In this document: positions 33,399-45,522 of the stretch, piece after piece | Numbering within the stretch: the stretch's first letter is position 1 | Layout: every line of letters begins with the position of its first letter | Source: Brachypodium distachyon | Taxonomy: Eukaryota; Streptophyta; Magnoliopsida; Poales; Poaceae | Assembly (NCBI RefSeq): GCF_000005505.3 | Contig: NC_016135.3 | Span: 16,338,613 to 16,402,612, forward strand | Reading direction: 5' to 3' | DNA length: 64,000 nt | Notes under the pieces: generated by a model | The model's input: only the letters and a program-made list of their open reading frames with translations | Databases searched by the model: none | Told to the model about the DNA's origin: nothing | Position numbers and translations under genes: made by a program

Positions 33399-35261
33399 GG
33401 AGAGAGAGAAAGAGGACTGGTGGTGTTCTTTGGCTCGATTTGGAGGACGGAGAGGTGGATGGGGCGATGGGAAATGGCGGTGGAGAAGGGAGAGGAGGGA
33501 GTGAAGTGGGTGATTAGTGAGGCGAGTGAATTAAATGTGGGGTTTAAGGGAAGGGAAGGGGAATGCGGTGGCGTGTATAAAGACTGGGGGAGGCGCTCGA
33601 GGCAGGATGGACGGATGTTCTGCCGCAACAGCGGTGGCTCGTGGCTTCGTGGGGACGCGCCAGCTCTTACTTTATGCTTGCGGTTCACCGTTGCAGATGA
33701 AGGACTTTTATCTGAAGTATCTTAACGTTAGAAATGTCTTATTATCCTCTTCTTTTTTAACGGAAAATTCCTTACTGTCGGAAGTATAATAAAAACATTC
33801 TTCGAGGCAATGACTCTGCATGAGTAATGTGTATGTACATTTCATGTCTTGTTTATAGGAACCTCGTCGGCGAAAGAGTTATTGCAAATCTCAAAATAGA
33901 AGACTGCACATCTATGAGTAAAATCGAGCTGGAAATCAAACAATTCTTGGTTAGCTAGAGGTCAATTGGACGAGAAACCCCCAGCTAAACTAGGCTTCTG
34001 GAACTCATCTTCCATGTTTCAGAGCTACTCGTTATCTCTGTCTTTCGTTTTGCGAAACTTTAACTTTAATTGCTGGTTACCTGTTAAAGGTAGAAATTTA
34101 TCACAATCCGACTTTCAAATGGTGCAAAACAATTCTTAAGAAATTGCTGGGTAGCAACTGAATTCTTCGCTGGGTATATCTATACATATGTAGTGATCAC
34201 TGTTGTCTAGTACACCAAAGCTCCGAGAGGAGTCGTCTTTGCTTTGATTGATTACTCTGATCGTAAGGACACGGGCTTGACTTGTCAAGCCATTAAAGCA
34301 ACGGATGAATGATAACCAAAACCTTCGGGCAGGCTGGGCCTAGAGCGCCCCCTGCACATGCAGCGATAGTACGCCAACCGAAAGCTTCCACGGCCGCGTG
34401 GAGGTTTTACCAGCTGCCGTCCAAAGCAGCCATCCTTGTGTGGAGTGCTGCAGTGGGCGTCGTCTCATATGCTGGAGTATGCATTTTTTTTTTGGCCGGA
34501 TACCGGATTCCATCGTAAGCGCTACTGTACAACTTTTCTACATATCGCGTACAACAGCACCAGACTGATAACCGAGAGTGGACAGATAACCGGAGTATGA
34601 ACTAGCTTGGCCGATTGGTCTGCAGGCTGCAGCTGCGTCGATCTCGGGCTGTTCTTGCGCAGACACCGAACACACTAGGCTTACCGGTAGGTGTACCGCG
34701 TACCGGTAAAAGCTGGTTCTTCAACAGAAGCAGATACTACGGCTTCGTTCTTACTTATTACTTGTGGAGGAGCATACGACAGAGGAGTTGGGCGCAGGTT
34801 GGAAAATGGGGAAGCGGAGGGGCGGCCGTGTGCACGTACGTGTGTTGCACTGCAAGGTGCACGCACGATTACGCCAAGAATCGGTTGAAGTGAGCTTCTT
34901 TCCATCATCACTCCGGAAGCATCTCCAATAGACCCCTCACGGACAGCAACATACAGCTGTGTACACGTGTATCCAAATTCCAATCTCGATCTTGAGTGCG
35001 TCTTCTTTCGAGAGTGGCTACTAGCTAGCTGCCTAGCTAGGCACGCACAGACTGGAGAGAATGAGAATCACAAGTGGGCGCCGATAAGGCTTGCCTTGGG
35101 GTTGGAGGAAATACTTAGCTCACACGCTTCTTGCAGGGCTCACATGACGGTCGACGACTACTTCTGCAAAACGTTTGTGTATTGATGCATGTAGATCCAA
35201 AACGGTCGCGATCCTTATACAGCTGGGGCCGCGCGTAGGATGCCGTGGCACTGGCAGTATA
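33399..35261. other. Peroxidase upstream region, no gene
   Basis: The first 300 bases are purine-rich and form the 5' flank of the peroxidase. No convincing TATA box was found on the minus strand; TATAAAG at 33579 is on the plus strand. The remainder has only short frames without recognisable domains. Confidence 0.4.
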
Positions 35262-35791
35262 ACTTGTGCAAACCACGTCTCGGCCGCTTTCCTCTTTCCA
35301 GCAATTCTCTGTGATCAGTGGTGGCGCTGATGTGGTGTGGACTATTTGAAAGTCCAGAAACGCTATTTGTTTCAGACAGCAGTATCCCCGCGACCCAGCA
35401 AGTCTTATCTTTTTGCTTTGCAGTCATCTTGATAGTTGGGCTCCATTGCAGAAAGACCGAGGCAGAAGAAACCTTGAAGCCGGAAGCCGCCAGCTCAAGC
35501 GGGTGATCGCGAAGGCTTTCTCCAGTCAGCTGGGCTAGGCGCCGACAAGAAGGAAGAAGGATCACTAGCTGATGCTGTCTTTATTTCTGTGTTCCTTTTT
35601 TATATTATCTCAGTTTGAGCTGCTGGCATTAGCTGCCTTGTCATAGGTTAGCTTAAGTTTGCTTGCTGGTGATACAGTTTTTCTTTTTCTGTTTTTTTTT
35701 CTTTTGCTGAACTTTGTAGAACTTGGCGGTTTCTTTATTGGAAATTGATGGGTGACCCATTGGGTAAAAAAAAAACTTGTGCAAACCACGT
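35262..35791 (+). mobile_element. Short LINE-like insertion with 17-bp target duplication
   Basis: ACTTGTGCAAACCACGT at 35262-35278 is repeated at 35775-35791. The right copy directly follows an A-run that ends the insert. The 496-base insert is T-rich near its 3' end and has no 5' structure. Variable-length duplication plus poly-A tail is the signature of target-primed reverse transcription, so this is a 5'-truncated LINE or a similarly mobilised transcript. The open frame at 35318-35506 may be a remnant of the donor. Confidence 0.75.
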
Positions 35792-38299
35792 ATGCATCAA
35801 TGCATGCACGTACAGCACGAACGGGGCCAGGGTAGCGCACAGTTGATCGCAATGTATCGAGCGACCCTAATAATTTCCCGGGGACAGAAAATAAATGGGG
35901 GTTCAGGGGACCAACTAACCAACCCGTGCTTACATTAAAGAGTTGTGATGTCCAAACAAAATGCCGTCTATAGCGGGAAAAAAAGGTGGAAAACTTGTCT
36001 TTATTCCCACACTGCCTCAACTAGTTCTACCAGGGAGAGTGAAGATACCGAATACGTACTCCCGTACAAGTAATACATCTACGAGTGTTTGCGATGGTAG
36101 CGCGAGCCTCTTCCGGGACCGGGAGACAAAAGCCAATGTCTGAAGCTAGTTTGCTGAGAGCCGTTGCTCTTGTTTGGCATATTGTTTCCGCTGACTGAAG
36201 CTGCGGTTTGTATGCTTTTTCAGTTCAGTTAGCCCGTTCTGCTGCTCTGTTTCCTCTGTTCTCGTAGAAGACCGTTAATTTCTGCTCTGTGTTCGAACTG
36301 TTGATGGAAATCGGAGGTTCTGCCTTGGCTACGTACGAGTTTAAAGAGGGGCGCGGAGTAATTTCTAGCAGCTGATGCTAATAAAGATGTAGAAATAGTA
36401 CTCCGTACAAATATTACCTATTTTTTGGAAGCCCGAATGGTGCCTTGCACGATCAGTGCAAAGGAGTACTACAAGCTGGTCTGTTGGTGCATTGCATGGA
36501 GCCATGGAGGCCTCGGACACGGGAGAGCTTCGGGACTTGAGAAGTGCGTGGCGGCACACGGCACGCGGCTTGCAACGTCGTGGCCGCGACCTACAGCGCA
36601 TACTCCCGCACCCACCGCCTCCACCACCAACCTATGCGGTGGTGGGCACCCAAACCGGTGGGGACGGGTGGGACGACCGGACGATCACTTTTTTTTTTCC
36701 GAGGGGACAACCACCGGACGATCACATCAGACGGACGGAATCGTGTGCCGAACGGGCAAAACCGTTTGCCCATTGGGCCGCTATTGCGGTGGTTTTTTCC
36801 TTTTTTTTGAGAGCAGGCTATTATGGTGGCTGTGCCTGGCGGGCCTCGGAGAGATCGCAAGTTGGCGTGGTCTGCGAGAGGACAGAGCAGAGCAAAGGGC
36901 CGGGTAGGGCAGCAACCACGTACGCGGCTGGACCTCGCGTTCGGCCCAGCGCCGAGGAATTTGGGTGCGCCGTTCGCGGCAGAATTCTGCAGGATTTCCG
37001 TCTTCCCGTCCGCTGGCTGTGGGCTCAACTCAGCTGGGTCAGGTTATGTGGGATGATGCGTTGGTGCTCCCTTAAGCCCCTTTCGCGACGCCCCCTCAAA
37101 AAACAAAAAAGCCCTTTCGCCACGCCGGAGGCCTGCGAGAGCAAGATGCATCTCCGACGACGGGTGGTGCGATGTTCCTCCATCACGTGTGTTTCAGCCT
37201 TTCAGGTTATCCTCCAACAGATACGGACCAGACAACGTCCAAATGCTTGGTACGAAGACACAGCAACCGAGTAAACTTCACGAGAAACTTCAGTTTTTAC
37301 CCGGCCAGCAGTACGCCCGTAGGCAGACACGGCTTATCTCTGATCCTGTCACGACTGATGTGTCTCGATGCAGATACGAATAAACGCTTCCTTGGCCTCA
37401 GCTCGGCTCGAGAAGGGGACACAGCTTGGTGGAGGTTGGTGGTGTATTACTTACCACTAACGTACGGTATGTGTGTAGTACTGACCGTGCGTGACCACGG
37501 TCACACCTAGCTTGTCTTCTCCATGCTATATATTCCCATGACTTTTATAGGTTTGTACCGATGCACGCTTGCATGCACAGAGCACCATAATATGCGGCCT
37601 TTGCAACACGACAACGCAAGCGACAGACGGTGTAAAACGAGTGACAGGGCGCAGACGGTTCATGCATGCCTGCCTGGCTGCCTGCAATGAGACGGATAAC
37701 AACTGCAAATGTTTTCTTTACCGCTTTGAATTTTCTTTCTCACTGCTCATATGCCTCTCGGTTGACAGCTCGATCGCCAGGTTGCATGTCACAGGAGGCT
37801 GGAGTTAGTCCATATCCACCTGTGTCTTCGTAGCATTTTGTGGCTCGAGCTATCTTTCCGATCCTCCTCTTACATTTGGCTTAGCTTCTCCTCTTCTTAA
37901 TGGCACTGCTCGTTTTGGTGACGTGTCAGCGCTGCTTCAGTGGAGCAAAGCAGCGTCGAACGTGAAATCTGTTGCATGTGAGGTACGCCGTACAGGTTAC
38001 TGCGCAAACCGCGCACTGATCACATAAAGTTTTAGAGGAGAAACATGATGACATACAGTAGAAGACACTCATTTTTACACAAGAAAAACAACAGGCACCA
38101 GCTCGCCAAAACACCCTTCCTAACCAAGATGAACCCCCAACACGCCGGTAGTAAAAATGGGGAAGAGCCTGGTTCCGAAGAAGGTAACACACACACACAC
38201 CAACATCAACCCTGAGCAAGCTAGAGCTAGCTAAGATTTCTAGAAGGGACAGACATACGACACAGGCATGCATATGCGGTGTCGCGGAGCCTCGTCCGT
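35792..38299. other. Intergenic, no gene recognised
   Basis: Several medium-length frames at 36425-37274 overlap on both strands and lack domains or consistent codon use. A short repeat ACCGGACGATCAC occurs at 36677 and 36714. The last 300 bases are the 3' flank of the GASA gene. Confidence 0.4.
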
Positions 38300-38834
38300 T
38301 CACGGGCACTTGGTCCTGTTGCCGTGCGTGGTCCAGTCCGTGTAGCACTTGCCGCAGGTCTCCTGGTTGCCGGCCGTGCCCGCCGGCACGCAGTGGCACA
38401 CGCTGCAGCACTTGAGGCACGCCCGGGAGCACATGTTCTTGCGCTTGTTCTCGCTGCACCGCACGTCGCACGCCCCCCCGCAGTCTGCACACACACAAAG
38501 AAAAGAAGAAGACAAAAACACGTTATTTTGCGAAGGATCGAGCCACACGTCATCTCTGAAATCAACTTTGCACGCAGAACTAATGTAATGCATACCTTTG
38601 GAGGGGTCTACGATCTTGTGGGGAGGAGGCCCAAGGGGAGCAGGTGCAGGAGCGTATCCGGCAGCCTATCGATCATCAGGAAGTGTCGAGAACAAAAAAT
38701 CAGTCATGTTACCAGCTTCAGTATGTGTACGCATGATCTTAAACTGAATACTACTTCTCCCTTGCCTTGATGGTGCTGAGCATGAGGAGAGACGACGCCA
38801 CTAAGGCGACCACCGCAAGCTTGCCGACCGCCAT
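38300..38834 (-). CDS. GASA/Snakin-type cysteine-rich secreted peptide, three exons
   Basis: Exons on the minus strand are 38834-38766, 38665-38596 and 38484-38300, giving about 107 residues. Exon 1 encodes a signal peptide (Val/Ala/Leu-rich core ending S-T-I-K). Exon 2 is a short Pro/Ala linker with P-H-K-I-V-D-P. Exon 3 is the GASA domain with all 12 Cys, including the L-K-C-C-S-V-C pair and the terminal K-C-P. Family members are secreted and act in gibberellin-responsive growth or defence. The second intron is GT-AG. The first is placed with a GC donor (ATCAAG/GCAAGG), because this keeps the frame with the clear acceptor at 38666. A TATA-like CTATTTAG lies on the minus strand near 38945. 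No defect is seen. Confidence 0.88.
38666..38765 (-). other. Apparent GC-AG intron of the GASA gene
   Basis: Minus-strand donor AAG/GCAAGG and acceptor CGATAG/GCTGCC; 100 bases. The nearest GT donor, 11 bases further on, would shift the frame of exon 2. Rare GC donors usually have a strong surrounding consensus, as here. Confidence 0.6.
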
Positions 38835-40512
38835 GGGTATGCCTCCGGAGTGATCTGTAGCAACAAGTGCTTTCTTGGAGAGTGAGGACCGAGGGTACTT
38901 GGGTCTCGGTGGCAATGGTAGCTGGCCTGCGTGAGAGATGGCTAAATAGGAGAGCCAAGGGAAGAAGAGTTTACACTTTACAGGCTTGCGTAGCGTATGG
39001 CGTGGCAGGGTGGTGCCCACGGCCGGCCGGGGTCAATGCGCCAGGTTGGCTCCCGATCAGGGCGCACCTAGTAGAGTAGTGAATGGTCTGCAGCCACGGG
39101 CCGTGACACCGTGCGACTGCACTTGCCCAATCGCCTCGAGACGTGCCAGGAGTGCTTGGCTGAGTGGAGTAAATGAGATTCCAGGGTGCCAATGCTACGA
39201 CTCACAGGCATATCCGTTCTTCTACCTCCATGCTCTGCTTACGAGCACATTTGGATCTAAAACTTGTTTTGGTTTTGAGATATGACCATACGAGTTTCTC
39301 TAGATTTCTACGGGAATTGGATTGTTTTTCAAACAATAAAACTCTGCACACTGCACTCCAACCAAGCCCCATGGAGGCACGGAACATGTAAATTTTTCTC
39401 CCTTTTCCTTGGAAGCTTCCGTGAAATTGGTCAAGCATTTTTGTTCTTCCCGTCTCGAAATTCTTGCAAAGAGGCCTGTCATCGTTTGGCAACAAACCAA
39501 ATTCGTAAAGGGCGTGGGCATGCGCGCGCAGCCGCGCACGCAATTGGCAAGAAGACCATTGCATGCCCTTTGCGTTTGACAGCTGAGTCCAGCGAGCACT
39601 TGTACAGATCTACTGCTGTAAACTCACGAGCTGCTCACCAAATTTTGGATGCTTCTCGCGTAGTACTGCTCTCTTTCTGTAACCTGTCCCTACCTTTCCT
39701 TGCGTAGTACTGCTTTTCTGTAACCTGTCCCCACCTTTCCTTTTCCTGATCACTACTCGTTCAGTCATCAGTTCAGTAGCCTATGCCACCATCAAGAACT
39801 TCAACAACCTATACAAACAACGCATTTTTGGGCGTAGGCTAGTACGGATGCTACTGTACTACTCTATGAAAGTTTTTCTTTCAGTTGTACGCTGTAATAC
39901 AGTATTGCGGGAAGGTCGCGCTGCCCAACTTTGCAAGACTGCAAGTGCAATGCGCACGGGTTGACGAACCATATGGGCGGCACGATGAGGCCACCGGCGA
40001 ACGGTGAGTAGCCCTGTACCCTGGTTCCCCTTGGGACTTGGGTACAAAGGTAGGATGGCGGGCCGCGGGCGTACGACGGTACGAGTGCTGAGCTGCACTC
40101 CACCGAGAGCTCGCGGAGAGTCCTAGAGCTGGGCTGGGGCGGAGCACGTACTCACTGGTCACTGCCACGCTGTGGTGGGCTACAACGCGTGTTCACGCTG
40201 CTCTAGGATTTGTCGGATCAGCTCTCGAAAGGGGTAGCTCACGACAAAGAAGCAGAGGGGTATCATTGCGGCCTGCGAGGATGTGAAAAACCCGTGAGCC
40301 TCTGCCTGCGTGCGAAGGGAAATCTTCGGGGTTCGGTATGGGCCCGAGGTCAGGCTCGAGCTTCGGTCGTTTCTGCAGCGCCTGCTTCTGGTTACGACCG
40401 AGCAGCCGAATATTGCGAGTCACGAACGTACCGGAGTAGGAAAATTGTAACAGCCCAATTGATCGAGAGAGTGGGAGCATGTCTGATGCAGCTATAGAAT
40501 GAGTGGAGGCCA
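38835..40512. other. GASA upstream region, no gene
   Basis: The stretch holds the promoter of the GASA gene at its left end. Sequences around 39700 show a short duplication (GTAACCTGTCCC twice within 60 bases). No other coding or repeat signal was assigned. Confidence 0.4.
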
Positions 40513-40898
40513 GCCTCTTCGTTTTCGAAACTCTCGCCAGACGGCGTGTCATGGAGTCAGGTACCTGCCCGGTGTGCAAATCGAGCTCGGAGACGCTGTT
40601 TCATGAGTTGGTAGAATGCTCGCATGCGCAGCGAGAGAGCTTTTAAATCTGAAGCTTCCGAGACTGCACCAGCGTTCGTGGGCGCTGGATATTCTTTGTG
40701 ATGCAGCTTTTGACAAAGTGGATAGAGCAAAGATCATCTCGATTATGGCGGCCATATGGTAATCAAGAAACAAATGGAGCCATGGTGATCAAGGTTATAA
40801 CCCAGCTACTTCTATCGAATTTGTTTCTGAAACTTTGTTATTGCTGAATAGCTTCAAAAGTAAGAAGGTGAAGGCAGCGAGGTCCCTCTGTATGTGGC

Positions 40899-41645
40899 AT
40901 GGCCCTGGCCCCGGAAAGATTAAACTTAATTCCCGATGGTGCAGTTCGGATTGATGAAGGCCGGGCTTCTACAGGTGGAGTAGCTCGAGATTCGTCGGGT
41001 TTCATTGGAGCAAGCGACAGTCGCTTGTATCAGGGCATCACGGATCCGCTCATCATTGGAGCCTTGACGATGCGGGATGCGGTGCTGTTTGCCCATGGAA
41101 AGGGTTTCAGCGATATCATTATTGAGTCCGATAGTTCGGAATTGGTCCGTTTGTGGCGGGAGAGAAGGAATCACCGTGCGGTGATCGCTCCGATCATTAG
41201 TGAAGTTAGCGAGCTTAGTGTGTCTTTTTCTAGCTTTTTGTGTCGTGCGGTGATCGCTCCGATCATTAGTGAAGTTAGCGAGCTTAGTGTGTCTTTTTCT
41301 AGCTTTTTGTGTCGTGCGGTGATCGCTCCGATCATTAGTGAAGTTAGCGAGCTTAGTGTGTCTTTTTCTAGCTTTTTGTGTCGTGCGGTGATCGCTCCGA
41401 TCATTAGTGAAGTTAGCGAGCTTAGTGTGTCTTTTTCTAGCTTTTTGTGTCGTGCGGTGATCGCTCCGATCATTAGTGAAGTTAACGAGCTTAGTGTGTC
41501 TTTTTCTAGCTTTTGTGTTAGTTTTGTCCGTCGCTCAGCCAACTCAGTAGCTCACGAGTGTGCACGATTTGCGTGGATTAACGAGTCTTCTATTGAGTGG
41601 CTGGGTACGAGTCTGGTGTTTTTGCGTCACGTACCCCTATTTTGA
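40899..41645 (+). pseudogene. RNase H-like domain of LINE ORF2 with in-frame repeat
   Basis: The frame shows plant LINE RNase H features: V-A-R-D-S-S-G-F-I-G-A, an A-L-T-M-R-D-A segment (Ala-rich helix), I-E-S-D-S-S-E-L-V, and near the end R-S-A-N-S-V-A-H. Between the third and last motifs, a 69-base unit (23 codons) is present about five times (from 41175), which inflates the helix region. Upstream codons (zinc finger, about 40551-40640) run into stops, so the product is not complete. Confidence 0.7.
41175..41515 (+). repeat. 69-base tandem repeat, about five copies
   Basis: Copies start CGTGCGGTGATCGC at 41175, 41244, 41313, 41382 and 41451 and are almost identical; the last has GTTAACGAG for GTTAGCGAG and loses two T. 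The unit is a multiple of three, so the frame stays open through all copies, and the opposite strand is open as well. Confidence 0.92.
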
Positions 41646-41976
41646 TGATCAATAAAGCTCGTGTGTTCCTAAAAAAAAAAGCCTCTTCGTTTCCGTCTAC
41701 TGCATCCGAGAAGTACTGTTGATCAGACACCGTGGAGTATGTGTGCCTGACGAGTATGAAATTGCTGAATGGAATAAAAATTGCTGAATGGAATACGGAC
41801 TCGGGAGCCTAAAATCCTGATCATGCTACGGGCCAATGGCACAGCGTGCGCAACACAACCCTCACCAGAGTTCTGTGTGAAGTTAAAAGCATGAGGTTCC
41901 TTGAGGCACCGATCAATCAGATAATGGTGCACAAAAGCCCCCGAGGCTAAGGCTTTCTAACCTGTGATTTCAAATA

Positions 41977-42089
41977 CTTCCTCCGATTTTAAATTGTTGT
42001 CGAAATATTATATGTATCTAAACGTTTTTTAAGAATAGTTATATCCATATTTGGACAAATTTGAGTCAAAAATTTAGGATCAGAGAGAG
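41977..42089. mobile_element. Stowaway-type MITE
   Basis: About 113 bases flanked by TA on both sides. The ends CTTCCTCCGATTTTAAATT and AATTTAGGATCAGAGAGAG form imperfect inverted repeats of the Stowaway CTCCCTCCG type. Confidence 0.7.
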
Positions 42090-42317
42090 TACATTATTAT
42101 GGTATAACAGATTTAGCTAGTTTTTTTTCCATTTTTTGACATGAATTTGCATTCATATATGATTATTTTCCTAAAAGTCTATGTGGTTAGCTGACCACAG
42201 CCAAAGACATGGCCACGCCAGTGCGATTGCAATGACAATACTACGATAAATGAATAAAGCTCTTTCCTTGGAAAATAAAACAATTAAATCTCTTTTTATA
42301 TGCAAAGATAAAAACAA

Positions 42318-42475
42318 ATACTACCTCAATTCCTAAATAGTATAAGATGATTTAAGTTTGTCCTAAGTCAAATTTAACCAAGTTTCTAGAAAAACATACT
42401 AATATCTACCATATGAAATAATAAGTATATATTATGAAGATATATAACGCCGATTTAATATAACTAATTTAGAAT
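42318..42475. mobile_element. Degenerate Stowaway-like MITE
   Basis: It starts TACTACCTCAATTCCTAAATAG and has the internal phrase TTTAAGTTTGTCCTAAGTCAA, common in grass Stowaway elements. The right end has lost its inverted repeat, so the limits are approximate. Confidence 0.4.
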
Positions 42476-42518
42476 GGCATATAGACGGGGGTTGCTAATT
42501 GGCAGAGCTTCGCAGGAT

Positions 42519-42743
42519 TTAGGCTGCGTTTTTTTCGGCTTCTAGGACCGGCTTCTCCTAAAAGCTGTCCTCACCTGGCTTCCTGGAGAAGTCGCATCAT
42601 AAATTTTGCTATACTTTCAAAATAGTTCAGTTCAAACTAGTTTAGTAGCCTAATCAAATTTTGGTCACGGCTTCTCTAGGAAGCTGAAGGAGGGCAGCTT
42701 CTCGGAGAAGTCGGTTCAAGAAGCCGAAAAGAACTGGCCCTTA
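42519..42743. mobile_element. Tourist-type MITE with TTA duplication
   Basis: TTA flanks (42519-42521 and 42741-42743) surround 219 bases. The termini GGCTGCGTTTTTTTCGGCTTCT and AGAAGCCGAAAAGAACTGGCCC are inverted repeats. A TTA target and G-rich ends fit PIF/Harbinger-derived MITEs. Confidence 0.7.
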
Positions 42744-43453
42744 ATCTAGCGGACAAATTCTGACAACCCATTTTGGGAGTTTGGGACTGTTAGAAGAGCA
42801 TTTTTACTTTCCCCACGTTTTGTTTTCACCTTTAACTTTCCCTAACTTTTGCTTTAATTTCTCAAATTTTGGAAGTAAGCAAAAACTAATCCCGGTGGGG
42901 GCATAGAAGCACTTTGGTTTTCAAGTAATAATTACCATGACGCTCTATAACGGGGACAGATGGTTTACCCTTGATGAAGGGGAAATAAAGGAAACCCCTC
43001 ACTAACAACAGTGGAGTGCGAGGAGCTGCAATGGTCTGCATTCCAGCAATATGTGAATCTTTCTTACCCAATATAACCATCTCTGACTCCTGACGTGATA
43101 TATGTAGACCCCTTTCTTCAGTATTATTCTGAAGTATAGCTATTTTTTATTGCACACTAGCATATATCTCCTGAGCCTCCGACGATGAGGCACGGGAGGA
43201 CGGTCTGCCCGGCGCACGGGAATGAGCTGCGGGGGCGCATGGGAGAAGTGGCGGTCTTTGAGGGCCCACGATGATGATGTACCGAGAGGAGCAGCATTTG
43301 CGGCAGGAAAGAACGACAACCAGCGGGAAGGATTGACGTCCGAGATCTGGAGGAGGGGAGTAAGTAGGGAAGGGAAAAGGAGAGGACGAGTTAACAGATA
43401 AGGAGGGGGCGCCCAAAATCGGCAGCCCCGGACGGTTAGGCGCTAAAAAGGTT

Positions 43454-43565
43454 CTCCCTCTGATTCTAAATTCTTGACTCAAATTTGTTCAAATATGAAT
43501 ATATTTATTCTTAAAAACGTCTAGATACATGTAATATTTCGATAACAATTTAGGATCGGAGGGAG
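43454..43565. mobile_element. Stowaway-type MITE
   Basis: It begins CTCCCTCTGATTCTAAATTC and ends AATTTAGGATCGGAGGGAG before TA. The left flank is TT, a likely point change of TA. The core phrase GACTCAAATTTGTTCAAATATG is shared with the MITEs at 55697 and 59152. Confidence 0.75.
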
Positions 43566-44637
43566 TAAGATGTTATAGATGCTTGTAATTTTTTTATAAC
43601 ATCAATCAAATTTTAAAATATTTGGTTCCAAAATTAGAACATCTTATATTTAACTGAGGAAATATTTGCCTTATCGCAAGTGCTACCGCCGAGGATCAAG
43701 CCAGCCTAAAATACTCTTCACTGGTGGCCATCGGAGATGACGAAGTTTCGTGCAGTGTAACCCGCTTAAGTTATTCCCAAATCCATGGTTCATCAAATCA
43801 TCTGCACCAAAATTTCGCGACATTGCTGACAAATCTAGCTAAAACTAACATTGCTACGACTTGGAACAGTGTCACTGTCAGTAAAGTCGACTTTACCTTG
43901 AGATCGTCCAAACATGAAACTTTGAACGGCAGCTGTACTGTACAGAAGATACTACCAGGCTGTAGCTCACCTGCGACCCCCCGTCGTCAGTCGGAGGAGC
44001 ACTCCGTGAAAGATATTTTTACCAAAATGTCCATCTTTCCTCAAAAAGGAGAAACAAAGCAAGCAAGAAAGAAGAAAACAGCAATGCCCTTGCCTACTAA
44101 ACAATCCTCCTCCTAACCAACTACGCTGGGTGAGTACCCAGAAAACAACCCAACCTCATTCAGAAATTGGAAGGAAAAGATCTCTTAAAAATAATCGAAG
44201 CGTGACAAGAAGTCTGAATTCCTGTTAAAGAAAAAACATTTCATATGAGAAAAAAGAACAATGCAACATAACAGAACAGAGAGAAGTTACAATCAGAGAA
44301 ATACTTCTAATATGCATTTATCCTGAATTTTTATACTAACAAATTTCTGGAGATTTTCAGTGGCCTCAGCTAGTCAGCTGTGCCGAGAAGAATCTCCTAG
44401 ATTGATAACACCTAGGACAATGACTATAAAATGTACTCGAGATTGCTTCCTAGGGATTAACTTCCAACAGTTCGTTAAGAGCTCCTTTTGATTCCAGGGA
44501 GGAAGGGGTACCAGAACGAGTAAAGAAACTATGCACAGTTGTCTATGCGAGCACTGCACCCCACCTCTTCACGTTTCTTCATCTATAAGAAGGTTCTCAC
44601 TTGTTAGTTCTTACAGTGATACAACCATAACCTTGTC
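43566..44637. other. Upstream of the TBL gene, no gene assigned
   Basis: A 130-codon plus-strand frame at 43724-44116 has no recognised domain and no splice context. It may be chance, and the remainder is AT-rich flank. Confidence 0.3.
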
Positions 44638-45522
44638 ATGGCTAAGGATAGCATTCCTCCTCCAAATCTCCATGGCATATACCGCATCCGAAAATCTAGT
44701 CAAGTATTTCCCGGTGGAAGAGCACTTTCACTGATACCAAGCACTGTGGTATTCGTCCTTGTTTTGTCAACATATTATCCTGTCCAGACTTTCTATGACT
44801 CACCAAAGCCAACTCATACACTTCTCATCAGGCGGCCATCACCAGTATGCCTCTTGTTCTCTATTAGTACTGTACATATTTATGCACTCGTTCTTTTTCA
44901 AGCAATACTGCCAGTACAGTTCAGTAAGGTGCCAGATTTCTATAGCATTTGTTGAGAGACAAGAACCTTTTTATTTTGAAAATCAATTTCCATTTTTAGT
45001 TTCACAAAGTGCATCATAAGATGGTGCTCAATGTTCACTATATGAATATATATTTTAGATTATGGAAATCTCAAATAGTTAGGTTTCGAAGCTTGTGAAT
45101 GAAATTCTCCTAAGCCTGGTTAGCTCTGTAGATTCAAACATCACTTGTCGGATAATCTGAGTACTTTTTTTTATAGAAAATGTCGGATAACCTACGTGCA
45201 TAGGCATATCTTGTTTGATTCTTGCAATCTGCTGAGATTAGTTTACGGAGAAAAAAAGGCCACAAAGCAAACATAAGAACAAGTACCACAACAAATAAAC
45301 ATAAAGGAAAACTTTTGCATATGAAAATTAAAACCCTCAAATTATGAGGGTCACAGAAGATAAGTACCAGCGGTCTGATGGGTATCAAGCAAAGCAAACT
45401 TCTCTGGCCAAGAAAATGATGGTGCTTTTGCTGTTTTTAGGTCAAGATGACAGTGGCACAGACTGCAATCTGTTCAATGGCACATGGGTCAAGGATTTTG
45501 GAGGTCCAACCTACAATAACAT

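Larger units (their letters stand above)
40513..41692 (+). mobile_element. 5'-truncated LINE with 12-bp target duplication
   Basis: GCCTCTTCGTTT occurs at 40513-40524 and again at 41681-41692, directly after an A-run (41671-41680). The insert of 1156 bases codes for the C-terminal end of a plant L1-type ORF2: a zinc-finger segment with C-P-V-C-K and H-E-L-V-E-C near 40560-40625, then an RNase H-like domain. AATAAA at 41651-41656 precedes the tail. This is a normal dead-on-arrival LINE copy. Confidence 0.85.

Noticed and set aside
32364..33725. 453-codon plus-strand frame opposite the peroxidase
   Set aside because: Shadow frame of a GC-rich gene; the minus strand has the heme motifs and signal peptide.
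36425..37274. Overlapping frames of 160 to 272 codons as a gene
   Set aside because: They overlap each other on both strands, lack domains, and show no splice or promoter context.
41175..41515. CRISPR-like array
   Set aside because: Units are contiguous with no unique spacers and lie in a plant LINE; it is a simple tandem repeat.
41171..41542. Minus-strand repeat protein of 123 codons
   Set aside because: It is the reverse reading of the 69-base repeat in a LINE RNase H domain; the plus strand has the recognisable motifs.
43724..44116. 130-codon frame upstream of the TBL gene
   Set aside because: No domain, no consistent codon bias and no neighbouring exon; kept only as a note.
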